DNA from: Mucor racemosus
Taxonomy: Eukaryota > Mucoromycota > Mucoromycetes > Mucorales > Mucoraceae
NCBI GenBank assembly: GCA_027405735.1
Contig: JAPEHQ010000023.1
Coordinates: forward strand, 1 to 64,000
Direction of reading: 5' to 3'
Length of the DNA: 64,000 nt
This document shows, piece by piece, positions 33,833 through 44,829 of the stretch. The number at the start of each line of letters is the position of its first letter. The stretch's first letter is position 1. A program made the translations under genes and the position numbers. Below the pieces are notes generated by a model. That model was not told where the DNA came from and searched no databases. It worked only from the letters and a program-made list of their open reading frames with translations.

Positions 33833-34510
33833 TCGAACTATGCTTCCCATAGGCATAATGATCTCCACAGATGGGAGGAATAAAAGATTTTATGCAGACC
33901 AGGCAGCCCAGATGAGCAGATCAATGAGATCAAGGTTTTTTAGTCAATTTACTGAAGTATGCCAATCATAAATAATATAATTAATAACGAAAATAATTTG
34001 AGTGGTTTAAAGCAGATGTGAGTTACTCTGATTTAACATAATTGCCTTATTGACGAGATATATCAATTTGAAATTTGGGGTTTAAAAGAGCTCTGCTCAT
34101 GTTCTTCTTTCGGGGACCAAATGGGAACAGCGATAACAACCTGCTTGGTAACACTGAAAGCATTTATGCCTTTGTAAATTTCTGTTTGTAGCACATAAAA
34201 TATTTTTTCTTCCCTACTCTTTCCTCAGTTCTTTTATTTCTGTTTAAAACTACAACAAAAGGACCAATATTTTTTATAAACTGAAATCAAGTAGCAGGTG
34301 CAAGTAAATATTTTACCTATTTTTTATTTGGAAATGAATTATTAACTGTTAATGTTAGGGCGCATTATAATATTTTTATCGAACAAAAAAAGCATTCAAG
34401 ACTTAGTCATTTTGTTCCATCATCTACTTTATAACCAATGCTTTTTTGGTCTAAAGTGCATATCAAACTGCAGAAAACTTAGTGGTTATAAAATTATGTA
34501 TAGTATTGAC
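33822..34510 (+). repeat. Dispersed repeat B, copy 1
   Basis: Collinear and highly similar to 60923-61618, from ACTACGG-CGAACTATGCTTCC to ACTGCAGAAAA...TTATAAA. Shared landmarks are GAGCAGATCAATGAGATCAA, TGTTAGGGCGCATTATAATA and AACCAATGCTTTTTTGGTCT. No stable reading frame is seen. It starts at the edge of the foldback element. Confidence 0.85.
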
Positions 34511-35844
34511 TTGATTTGAATGAATTAATGAATAAACTCTTGTTAATCTATTTTATTGCAAAAAAATATTTGTTTCTGCTTGATGACCAACAGCCAAGAA
34601 GAGGAAAACAAGATGTTGTCTTGTACACCACTACTAACTATCAAAAGTACACCATAACCATTAATTATTAGTTTGTTAATTGATTTTATTAATAAATCAA
34701 TTTTTATAGGTCAAACGTAAAGGCGTATTCAGTTCAAAACACTTGAAATAATTCAATTATGCTAATTTACATAATTTATTATCTCTTGCTCATTCAATTG
34801 CTATATTTGATTTTAATATTTCGTTTATACTGCTACATCAACTCTTTCTTCATTAGAGACTAACTCGCTATCCTTGATTAGCTTATCAATAATAACAATC
34901 CATTATTAGCTCATGATGGTATGCACAACTATTAAAAGGGATCTTTTAATCTCAAATTTATCTGATTCAATTGCTGACGCTAAACTAGCATCAAATAGTT
35001 GCGTTGACTCGCAATAAGATAAGGCGTTTTATCAAATACAATTTTAGCGTTCAATGTATTTCAGTTAAATTGAACAGATAAATATATGGTTTATGCAGAC
35101 ATCTATGAATGTGAGATAGAGCTCAGATCTCTATTAACACAAAAATAATCCAAATTGTGATGCTTCGTCAACCTGTACAAACTTTTTTTGTGGTGATGAT
35201 ACCTGGTGGCTCAAGTGTAATTTAGGCATTTAATAATTGTCAAATGTATCGAATAAAGATAAAGTTGATTGATTGATATAATTCTAACGGATAATAAATG
35301 CAATGCCATTTATTGAATGGGTGGATGTAAATGTATAAAGCAAAGCTTACTTTTGAGTGAAAATAATGATTATTCTGAATTAACATCAATACGCTCAAAA
35401 AGCAATCATTGCTACTAAATTGCATAAAATGATATGCAGAAAACTCTTGAAGTATTCATTCTTCTTCTTTTTTTTTTGGCAGTGCTACAAGTTATCGTTT
35501 AATATGACTGAATATTAATGAACTAGAAAAAATACAACTGGTAAAAAAACTAATACCTAATGTACATCGTCGAGATGATCAAGATAGATAAAAAACGCAT
35601 TTATTGTGTAGTGACAATTGCAATACTTTGATGGATAGAAATTACAGGACCAAGATGTTGTATTTGCCTCTGGATTTTTAAAAGGGTTTAAAAGCATACT
35701 TCATCAAATTTATTTAGATGTTAAATCCTCACCATATGCTGTTATTAGTAGCATCCTGTTTTTTATTTAATTGCTGTATTATTAAAAATTAAACGTTTCA
35801 TAACTTATTATAACAATGACAATAATGGATGTTTCTGGTTTTAG
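34511..35844. other. AT-rich spacer inside the repeat block
   Basis: This stretch has no counterpart between blocks B and C in the second copy (61.6-62.05 kb). No gene or terminal repeat is recognised in it, apart from the captured exon that follows. Confidence 0.5.
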
Positions 35845-36084
35845 GTTGGCATTTATCATAAGGCAGGCTGATGATACGTTTTTTGATACTACTGTAGATG
35901 AAACAAGTCAATTTAATTTATGAAATTTGAATAATGCAAATACCGAGGAACCATTTGCATGTACTTAAGTTGGTTCTGGTAAAGCACTGAATAAATTGGC
36001 TTGGGACAAAGAGAGAAAAAGGTGGCAATAGGTTCTAGCGATGGCCATGTTTATGTTTGTGTTTATGTTTATGATATTGGAGAG
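35845..36084 (+). pseudogene. Captured exon of cytoplasmic dynein intermediate chain
   Basis: The plus strand reads TFFDTTVDETSQFNL, stop, NLNNANTEEPFACT, stop, VGSGKALNKLAWDKE, and after a one-base slip VAIGSSDGHVYVCVYVYDIG. This matches the last WD40 blade of dynein intermediate chains, whose usual pattern is D-G-F-D-L-W-N-L-N...E-P...A-L-N-K...W. Splice signals survive on both sides (TTTTAG before, GAGGTAAGA after), so the piece came from genomic DNA and not from an mRNA copy. Two stops and one frameshift make it non-functional. A GTTTAT slippage has added a VYVY stretch. It lies between repeat blocks B and C. Confidence 0.75.
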
Positions 36085-36908
36085 GTAAGACGGTAAGACT
36101 AAAACTCAATGTAAATCACCTCCAGCGCACTAATTATTAAATAAGACTATATTATCATCAAACAAACTACCACACAATATTAACATGTATAAATATTTAC
36201 AGTAATAAGCTTAGATGATCTAGTGGGTACAGTATCGTAAATCCTTGAAAAAGTTCTCCAGTATTATAAAATCTCTTATTTTTAAGACTTACAGGGCTTA
36301 CAAGCGGAATATTAATTTGAAAAATTATTCTTGTCCAGATCATCAATTTTGACATTTTTTAATTTTTTTTTCTAATTTTGCAAATCTAGAGTTAATTATA
36401 CTACCAATCATAAAAACAAAAAATATACACATATAAAAAATTTAGCGCTCTATGTGCTCAATAAAAAAAACAAACATTTTTATTGTAAAATATTACATAA
36501 AAATCCTTTAATTAAAAAACCGTTTTTGGGACAAAACTACAAATTTTCATTACTTGACATTTAATATTAAGCTTTTATAAAATCCGTATTAGCTATAGCT
36601 ACAATTTTCTCTCACAATGTGGTATATTTAAACGTTGATTTTGGTACCAAAATTTGATTTTTCTGTTTTTTGATCAAAATCATGAGTGTTGGTAAGGATA
36701 AAATGAGTCCCAGAAAATGTCCGCTACAAAAACTGAATTTTCAGACCGCACGTGTTTAAATATAAGAAAAGTTTAAAAAAAACGCATTTTTATTTAAAAC
36801 TTAGATATATACCATAGTATAAGAGACTTGGCCGTTCGATCTTGCTATGCTCAATTACGGCGTTGCTCTACAAACTCGCTTTTGCAAATTTTTAATGAAT
36901 GAATGATA

Positions 36909-38545
36909 CAGTGAGTCGCAAAACCCTTTCAATGATTTGGAAATTTGAATAAAAATAACCATAACTTTCTCAGTTTCAATCGGAGATATACTAAATTTCT
37001 ATTTTAAGTAATTCAAACGTTTTTAAATTATTTTCAAAAGGTCCGATCTAATTAGTTAAAGTTCCGCAAAAACTATGCAAGTTTAAAAAAAGGTACATCA
37101 TTGAAAGGGTTTTGCACGCATTATCAAAAAAAAATTGAAGCTTATTTAAATGCAGTCAATAATCAATACCGTAACTTTTTGCTTTAATACAAGCTTTTAC
37201 ACAATGAGGCATACTCGAAATAACTTTTTGATATTCCCCAACTGTTATGTTGTCATACCAAATCTCTTGAGTTCTGTCCCAAATATCATTCATCCCTTTT
37301 GGGGATGTATCGTATTCGTTTAGGCGGATTTTCAATAATCTCCACATATTTTCAATGGGATTAAGGTCTGGAAATTGCGCTGGCCATGACATTACTTCAT
37401 ATTTTTTTGTTTTGAAGTCTTCTTTCATTAAATTAGAGGTGTGCTTAGAATCGTTGTCTTGTTGAAGGATAACCTAATTACGACGCAACTTCAATTTTTG
37501 ACACATATCGTCAATGGATTTCTCCAAATCATCATCAATAATAGTTCTGTATAGGTTGGAGTTCAGATTACCTTCGACCTTGGACAACCAAACGACACCA
37601 GACCAAGAAATAGAGCTCCAAATCATGATACGACCATCTCCATTTTTTCTTGTTTTTTGGTATTCTTAGGTTTTATCTCCTCGCTGTCTCTTTTCCAGCA
37701 CCAAATTAGATCATACGAGTTAAAACAATTAATTCTAGCCTCATCAGTAGATATAATACGCTTTCAGTCATCCAAAGTCCAATCAATTCTGTTTTTACAT
37801 CAGCGGAGGCGATCCTTTGCATTTTCATCACTAATTTCTGGCTTTTTTATCTTAGGTAATGCGCCTAAACCATTATCCCGAAGAGCCCTAGTACAGTATT
37901 CGCACTGCCATTAACGTGTATATTACGATGAAGCTCTTTTTTGGCTTGTACCGCATTATCCAAGCCACCTTTGGTGATTTTATGGACACAATATCTCTTA
38001 TCCGCAGTAGTCAGCTTAGATGGTCGGTCTCCTTTAAGTTTTTCTCGGTCAGGACAGGCCTTTTTTCCAATACGACATACTGTGGCTTTACTAACAGCTA
38101 CATGACGAGCAATTTCCGATACGGTATGGCCTGAATTTAACAGAGAGATAACGTCATTACGTTTGGCATCCGATACAGTTTTCATCTTGATGATTTTGCT
38201 TGAAACTATTAGTAAAAAAGGCAGGGTAAAAGTTGAAAAACATCTCATATATTTTTCGCATATTTCTCTGTTTTATAAGATATCCAGCGTTAATGTACAA
38301 GTTAGGGGTTACAAAATTGTAATTTTAAGCCTGTGCGTGCAAAACCCTTTCAATGATGTACCTTTTTTTAAACTTGCATAGTTTTTGCGGAACTTTAACT
38401 AATTAGATCGGACCTTTTGAAAATAATTTAAAAACGTTTGAATTACTTAAAATAGAAATTTAGTATATCTCCGATTGAAACTGAGAAAGTTATGGTTATT
38501 TTTATTCAAATTTCCAAATCATTGAAAGGGTTTTGCGACTCACTG
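36909..38545 (-). mobile_element. Tc1-type transposon, 1,637 bp, with 212-bp terminal inverted repeats
   Basis: The ends CAGTGAGTCGCAAAACCC... (36909) and its complement (38545) are flanked by TA on both sides. The inverted repeats run 36909-37120 and 38334-38545 and appear identical throughout. Each carries the word CATTGAAAGGGTTTTGC twice in opposite directions, once near the outer and once near the inner edge, like the double binding sites of Tc3/Sleeping Beauty-type termini. The transposase inside is broken. Confidence 0.92.
37156..38185 (-). pseudogene. Tc1 (DD34E) transposase, inactivated
   Basis: Reading the minus strand from MKTVSDAKRNDVISLLNSGH (38185): helix-turn-helix VSEIARHVAVSKATV, a second DNA-binding helix region with RPSKLT, then ISTDEARIN (first Asp), VILQQDNDSKHTS (second Asp) and PDLNPIENMWRLL (Glu). 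There are 34 residues between the second Asp and the Glu, so this is DD34E. Breaks: a one-base loss near 37890, a one-base loss in an A-run near 37646, and three nonsense codons at 37800-37802, 37764-37766 and 37474-37476. All three fall where the family has Trp. The termini are still identical, so inactivation is recent or the copy was mobilised in trans. Confidence 0.88.
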
Positions 38546-38764
38546 TATAACAAATGGGTTTTCTAGTAGAAAAATATATGTTTCTTGTTTCTATGATAAC
38601 AAATATGCCCATTTTTTTCAGTTTATGGTTTAAGTACTGTAATACTGCTTTTACATTGGCTGAAATGAGCAATTTACAGGGCCTTAAATGCGCTAAATAA
38701 TGTAAATCGTTGAGAATCTAATTATACGTGTGCTGTTTCTCTCCCTTTTTGTTTTCATTGTTGC

Positions 38765-39535
38765 ATCAACCGGTTATTTGTAATATAATGAACCTTTTGA
38801 TTTGTAATCCTTATTGATAAGAAGTGAGCTAACTGATCTGTGGTAACATCCTTGATTTTTCTTATTCTTCTAAAGTAAGATCCAGGAAACGGGATACGTG
38901 AGACATATCCTCTTGTTGGACTTAGCTGTATGAAATAAGCTCAACTTAAATGCGCTGCGTTACTAATGTAAATAGATTGATCTGACATGGACTGTCAGAA
39001 AGATATAATTGATCCAAAGCTGATCTAACGGATAAATGAAATATAGAATTTGTATATAAATAGTGTAGTAAACTACATATACCAAGTTTGTTTTGTAATC
39101 AAATTGATCTTAGTCAACATCTAAGATCTAATAACTTTAAATCACAAAAAACTTTAAAATGTCAAATTGTACCATCGGTACTTCCAAACTAGGAGCTAAG
39201 CCACGAAGATCTTGCTTCAAGGTCTTATTACTGTATTATTGATAGAATCAGAAAATAGTATATATTGTATATCACAAAGGCTATGGTAATCCATAAACCT
39301 TTGTTTTATTTTATATTTTAATAAATACCAAAGAGTTATAATTGTATTTGCAATGCTTTTTTTGTTTAATTACTATCTTTTGTAGCAAATAGGACAAATT
39401 ATTGATATTAAATAAAGGTGATCTTCAGTTTTTGTGTGTGATTTAATTTAACAAGTTTCTTTATTAAATTACACATTTTTTCTTGCTACAGTATTTATTC
39501 TAAATCTTGGGCATTCAATTTCTATAAATACTACA
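38765..39535 (+). repeat. Dispersed repeat D, copy 1, split by a solo LTR
   Basis: 38765-39063 and 39388-39535 match the reverse complement of 61615-62050. Landmarks are GATCCAGGAAACGGGAT..., TCTGACATGG-CTGTCAGAAAGATATAAT, AAATAGGACAAATTATTGAT and TTTGTGTGTGATTTAATTTA. The inverted second copy lacks the 324-bp LTR. Confidence 0.85.
39064..39387 (+). mobile_element. Solo LTR (324 bp) of an LTR retrotransposon
   Basis: Begins TGTAGTAAACTACA and ends CTTTTGTAGCA (TG...CA), flanked by the 5-bp duplication AATAG (39059-39063 and 39388-39392). The inverted repeat copy at 61.7 kb has one AATAG and nothing inserted, so the insertion boundaries are proven by comparison. A TATA-like stretch (ATAGTATATATTG) and an AATAAA word lie inside, as expected for LTR signals. 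Confidence 0.88.
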
Positions 39536-39754
39536 AGAAAATATTTTCATAATAATTCCTTGTAGAATTATCTGTCTTTCCTGCCTCCTTGCACTCTTAT
39601 TTATTCGACAACTAATTTGCCATTTTTTTTAGTATCATACGCCATTAATTCAGAAGTTTTAAATATGTTTCAAGTAGTAGTGACCATATTATATATAAAA
39701 TAAAAAAATACTCGACTATCTTTTGGATTTGTGAAGTTTTTTTGTTTATATTTG
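39536..39754. other. Spacer between LTR insertions
   Basis: AT-rich; the first ~80 bp belong to repeat D (also found at 28781-28868). No gene. Confidence 0.5.
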
Positions 39755-40283
39755 TGTCGTATATTTTCAGGATTGATAAATATTACTTAAAAAAGAATAC
39801 AATTATAAAAGAATGAGTAATTAATCAGTTCTCCAACTGTATAATAAAAACAAGATATCGTTTATTTAGATGTAAAAGTATGGCCTTTTATATTGATTAG
39901 ACATTGAGATCCTGAGATGTAATTTAAGGCACTATTGAACCATTGGATCTGTTTGATAGTAATCTATGGATTGAAATGGATCAATCATAATTTAACCGTT
40001 CTTGCAGAGCTTGTGAGTTGTGTTGTTTCAATGCTGCGCTAAATATGCTTGGATGTTGATTTGATAACTACTTGATTGGTTAACTGCTGGGATGAAATAA
40101 TGTGGTGTCATAATTGAGGTCCAAGCGTTCTTGGTAATTACTGGATTAAACTTGGTACGCTAGGAGTTTTTTATATCCGATATCAAGACTTGCACTTCAA
40201 TACATGTCGTAGTCAATAGATTGTAAGATATATTGATACTGTAGAAGGTGATAATGTATGATACTAGTAGGTGGAATACAACA
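39755..40283 (+). mobile_element. Solo LTR, second family, copy 1 (529 bp)
   Basis: Starts TGTCGTATATTTTCAGG and ends GGTGGAATACAACA; TGTCGTAT and ATACAACA form a short imperfect terminal inverted repeat. It is flanked by the 5-bp duplication ATTTG (39750-39754 and 40284-40288). It differs from the copy at 60109-60638 at only a handful of positions. Confidence 0.9.
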
Positions 40284-41169
40284 ATTTGTAAAATTTTCAT
40301 GAACAAATTGTTATTCGTATATTTATTGACACTTCAAAAAAAAATTGGTAGCATTTTTGTTTATAACTTAATGCATAATAAAATTGCTTTTATTGTCAAG
40401 TAGGTTTCAGATGGTGGTTTTGATTTTTTTGCACAATATTCAGACGAATTCCGTGAAATTTTCAAAGATATTTCTTCACCCTATTATGAATCATTGATAT
40501 CTCTCGGAAAATAGAAACGCTAATATCAGAACTATCAGTGCGCTGGTCAAAAATCGACTAAAACTGACGAAGATTAACCTAAAATTGATTATTAAAAACT
40601 AATCACCTAAATTGAGGTGTTAATTTTTTGTATTCCCAAGAAAGATCCAACTAATTATTTAAAGCGAGCCGATCTTTTTATATGCAGCCGAGCGTTTTTT
40701 TTGCGCGTGGCTAGAGCTCGTTTACCCCGCACGAGCTTCTTTATGGAGCGACTAAAACTCACCATCTCAATGCGAGCTTTATTTTACCTTTCAAGTGATG
40801 ACAAATATCTAAAGTAAAGCAAACTTTTGAATGTCGTCATTTGACAATTATCTAAAGTAGTAATGTCATATTATTTTCTAATTATTATTAAATTTAAACT
40901 TTTTGAAAAGACAGAAGCTCGCTCTCCCCTCCACGAACTTTTTAAAAAGAAGTCAAAAGCTCGGCTGGTCTTTGCAAGCTTTGGTCAAACCCGTCCAAGG
41001 CTCGGCTCGTGTTTTACTGTATACTTAGACCCAACCACAAACTACCCTGAATTTTTTATTTCAACGAAAAATATTAATTTTTCCTCAAGATAATCAAAAT
41101 AATAGTTTATATAACAGCCTAAAACCAATAATAACGGGGTTCCAAAATTGATTTGAAAAATGGTCGAAA
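40284..41169. repeat. Spacer with a GC-richer GAGC island
   Basis: 40660-40780 and 40912-41015 are unusually rich in GAGC/GCTC words (AGCCGAGC, AGAGCTCG, CACGAGCTTC, then AGCTCGCTC, AGCTCGGCT, GGCTCGGCTCGTG) and are roughly inverted relative to one another. Open frames here (66 and 76 codons) follow from the composition and are not supported as genes. Confidence 0.45.
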
Positions 41170-41720
41170 AATAATTCAAAAAAAAAAATTGTTTAATAAC
41201 TCATGAACTGCAAAGTAAGTAAATCAAGTGCATTAAATAGTTTTTGTACAATTCTGAATTCGGCATCCATTTAGATAGAATTTATACAAATATTTCATAT
41301 TAGAATTTGTATAAAATGCGATTGAAATTTTGAAGGTTTTTTGAAGATATAAATCACTTTTTATAAGCATATTTAAAATATAATTAATGGCAATGATGCG
41401 CAAAAAAAATATCTATCGATCGAGCTATTGTAAAATCTTCTAGCTGCATTTTTCGTAGAGAAAACAAGATTTTTATCCAATTTTTTTTTTCAAATTCAGA
41501 ATTTGGAATGAGGGTATACAAGGGAAAAATGGATGCTAGAAATAAAGGTATATTTTTGTACACATTTTTGAGGATATCTCCACAAAAAATCAATATTTTG
41601 AGAAACTCTAAATTTGATCCGAGAGAGCTTAACGAGCTTAATGATATGAATGCAAAAAAAATGTTGCTCAATTTAACGAATATTTTGACTTCTACTACAA
41701 AAATGCCAAAAAAAAAATGA
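41170..41720 (+). repeat. Dispersed repeat F, copy 1, with small open frame
   Basis: Diverged but alignable with 59290-59870 (GTAAGT...GCATTAAATA, AATTCTGAAT, ATGCGCAA, ATCAATATTTT). Both copies have a small frame starting ATGGAT at the same distance (about 300 bp) from the GCATTAAATA word, here 41529-41720 (63 codons, containing ISPQKINILRNSK). The product is unknown; it may be an exon of an undescribed element. Confidence 0.5.
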
Positions 41721-41774
41721 GAAAAAAATAAAAGTGCTCAGAATTTTTTCACCCTGAAATATGTTATAGAGTGC

Positions 41775-42085
41775 TTCAAAAAAAGTAAGTTCTATTATTA
41801 AAATGTGTTAGCATAGCTTAGTTTTTTGCAGAGATATGAAGTCTCAAAGTTTTTAATTTTAGCAGTGAAATACCTGCAAAAATCTGAAACAGTAGCACTG
41901 AAAAAGTTATACCAACTGCAAAAAATAGGATATTTCCAGTTACTTATTTTTGGATTAAAGTTGAGCATCTTAGGTACATTGACATATAATTTTTTCTTTT
42001 TATTATTTAGTGGAAAAAAAATATTGAGCAGGGATAAAAAGTAAGACTCAGCTTTTAGGAAAAAAGCAATGAATTTTATCTATTT
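41775..42085 (+). repeat. Dispersed repeat G, copy 2
   Basis: Matches 10078-10640 and 63420-63735, without the insert found in copy 1. It lies about 580 bp upstream of the Zn2Cys6 regulator start codon. Confidence 0.8.
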
Positions 42086-42474
42086 TTTGAATCTTTGAAA
42101 ATTGATTTTTATATTTATAGTTTGAAAATCAATTTCACTGGAATGGGATCGAGGATCATTATTACACAGCAGCAAGCTTAATTGGCTTAACTTTTGAGGA
42201 TTTTCTAAAATTATTAGAGCCAAATGTTTATTAATATCAACAAAAGGATTTAGCGTATACAATATACATTTGATTATTGAACAATTAACAATCTTCATGA
42301 TGAAAGAAAGTGTCATGACAATCTGGATTTACCTGCATTGATATGTTTTAATGCTCAAAATGGACTATTTTTTAATTATTTTTCATTACTATTCACACTC
42401 GAATAACCACAGTTTGAATTAACGCTACCAAAACTATGAATTAACTGAAATATTCAAGATTTGAAACCTTTGAT

Positions 42475-42509
<35 letters not shown>

Positions 42510-42661
42510 CCAGAAACAGGGATTTCTTCCTTTGGAAGCTCCTACAACATGTTCATTCGTTGCAAAATTAGGGTTTAATGTTCGGAGCCGTAATGTAGGA
42601 CAGCATCAGCTACTAAGCATTTCAGTTTGTTGGTTTCTTTCCTTTTATAATTTTGATTATA
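42086..42661. other. Upstream region of the Zn2Cys6 gene
   Basis: AT-rich, with a 30-bp A-run at about 42480-42507. It presumably holds the promoter; no specific site is recognised. Confidence 0.45.
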
Positions 42662-44678
42662 ATGAAAGACATATTTAATACTAGACAAAAGAGAAATAAA
42701 CCATGTATATTTTTTTATAGAAAAAATTAATTTAATAAAACTAATTTGATTTATAGGTGAAAATTGTCGAACGCATCGAAGAAAATGTGTCAATTTAAAT
42801 AATTCAATATGTGAACGTTGTGATAAACTTAATTTAGAGTGTATATTCAAATTAACCGAGAAACCAACAAAATCAATCAAACCAAGTATATCCCCAGCAA
42901 AGCGAAACAAATTATTTGATACAATATGGTGTTTAAATCAAGAGGCAGATATGATACAACTGCAACTATCACAATTATCAAACAATACAAACAATAATGC
43001 GAATATATCTTGTCAGTGTCAAGACCCCACTATTTGCCAACATATAAAAACATTTTTGCCATTAACTAATACTACAACTAATTCATCAACATTGCCATCA
43101 TCAAATACGACATGGGGTTTAACTATTTCAAACAATCATCGAGGAATTCAATTGCAAACATCAATACAATCCATGTCTGACCTATCTTTTTTTATCAAAG
43201 AAGCATTTTCTGTTTTTATATATGGAGATATACTACCAGGCCAGCAAGATTTCTCAGAAAGACGGAACCCTAAGCAAATACTAGCGGTCACCCATAAATC
43301 ACTGGCAGTGGAAGAAGCCTTTCGAACAGTATTTAGTATACAACAAGAGCCTCCACCGCCGTTACCTGAACATGCAGATCAAACAATATTACGAAAGCAA
43401 ATACGATTTCTAAAGTTACAAATGATTAAAGTATACTTTAATTGCCATGCATTACTTAATCCAATATTCATTCATACATGGCACTATCCTCAATTACAAA
43501 GAAATCCAGATTCTTTATTATCAACAACAGTTGCATCTTATGTCGCTTATTCGTCATGTATACACATTAGCATGGTTGGATTATCTTTTACAAGGATTCA
43601 ATTTGCTGAGTTATGTCGATTAGAAGCCAAAGAAATGCTACAAGATGCTTTATTTGACCAAGAGCCTTCGATTGATGCATGTTTAGCATTATGGGTGATG
43701 TGTAATATTAGTATACTCTCTTTAAAAGGGAAAGAAGCTCGAATACAATCTAGTTTATGCTGGCAAATAGTGATTCAATTAAAATCGACCTATCTACATC
43801 GTATGTTACCGGATACATTAGAGAATATGATTAATGCAGAAGTGTGGAAACGATTGTTTTTTGCAGCTCGATTTGTAGAATTTAATTTTAGTATGGCATC
43901 TGATGGTGTTACTGATTTCTCCAACATTGCGCATCATTTAGATGTGAAATTGCCTTCATTATTACCGTGCGAAGTGCTAGATGATCGATTAACCAAATCC
44001 GTGCTATGTTATCAATATGTGTCTCGATTGACAACTCATTCAGCTGGAAGTGATACAGAAATATTGGGTCTTCGATTAATGGCAGGTGTTATTGATGCGA
44101 TACCGTCCAACATTATTCAATATTTGGAATTTACATTAATGCAATTATGGGATAGCATACCAGAATCATTGAGATTAGGATCAGGGCCATATCGATTGAT
44201 TGATCCAAAATGCGTTGAAGCATGTAGTAATGCCAGTATACTTCGATTCAATTTAGTATTTTATATATATTGGATGAATTTCCAGTCTCGTACAATGCGA
44301 AAACCAAATGAAACAGATTTGACAGCAGCAGCATTTTCTAGAATGGATGGAGATAGAGCATTAATTATTACTTCGATCTGTTCTGATGCAGCCAGTAGAA
44401 TATTCAAAGCTTTGTATACAGTGATGCCATGCGGAATTGAATTACATTGGATCACAATGTGTTTGGATATCTTGAGAATGCTATCTTCATCAGCCAATGT
44501 ACCTGTTAAGCAAAGAGCAACAAAAAACCTCCAGGAATTAAGCCAGATACTTTTGAACAAATTGAATGGCATTGGAAATGAATCAAATTACGCATTTGCT
44601 TCTAATGCACCCTATTTAATGCAAATTAAGAAGCTGATTTCTTCATACATGATTGTAAATAAAATATTTGCACCATAG
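42662..44678 (+). CDS. Zn2Cys6 fungal-type transcription factor
   Basis: Two exons, 42662-42704 and 42757-44678, give 654 aa in frame. The 43-nt first exon encodes MKDIFNTRQKRNKP plus the first base of a Cys codon; the intron (GTATAT...TTATAG) splits that codon. The joined start contains the full binuclear cluster with spacing C-x2-C-x6-C-x7-C-x2-C-x6-C (CENC, RTHRRKC, NNSICERC, LEC), and basic residues flank it, as in Gal4-type DNA-binding domains. The remainder is helical and matches the layout of the fungal-specific regulatory middle domain (DLSFFIKEAFSVFIYGDI, MIKVYFNCHALLNPIFIHTW). It is a nuclear regulator with unknown targets. It is convergent with the MedA-like gene; the stop codons are about 150 bp apart. 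Confidence 0.9.
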
Positions 44679-44829
44679 TTATTTTTTATTTATTTATTAA
44701 GTGAATAGAAGAAAATTATATATTATAGAGTTTGTATTAGTATGTAAATATTTTGTATGTAAAAATAAAATAAAATTAAGCTATATTATTTGTATGTACG
44801 TATTGTTGTTGTTTGTAACGAAATTGCTG

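Larger units (their letters stand above)
36185..38775 (+). repeat. Dispersed repeat C, copy 1, split by a Tc1 element
   Basis: 36185-36908 and 38548-38775 together are collinear with 62052-62995. Landmarks are AAATATTTACAGTAATAAGC, AAAAACCGTTTTTGGG, TTTTTTGATCAAAATCATGA and CAATTACGGCGTTGCTCTAC before the insertion, and TATGTTTC...TATGATAACAAATAT after it. The second copy lacks the Tc1 element and so gives the empty site. Confidence 0.88.

Noticed and set aside
40617..41093. Two plus-strand frames of 66 and 76 codons
   Set aside because: They lie in GAGC-rich repeat-like patches with no domain, no intron signals and no sign of conservation.
42575..42910. Minus-strand frame of 111 codons at the start of the Zn2Cys6 gene
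   Set aside because: It is antisense to the zinc-cluster exons and has no domain.
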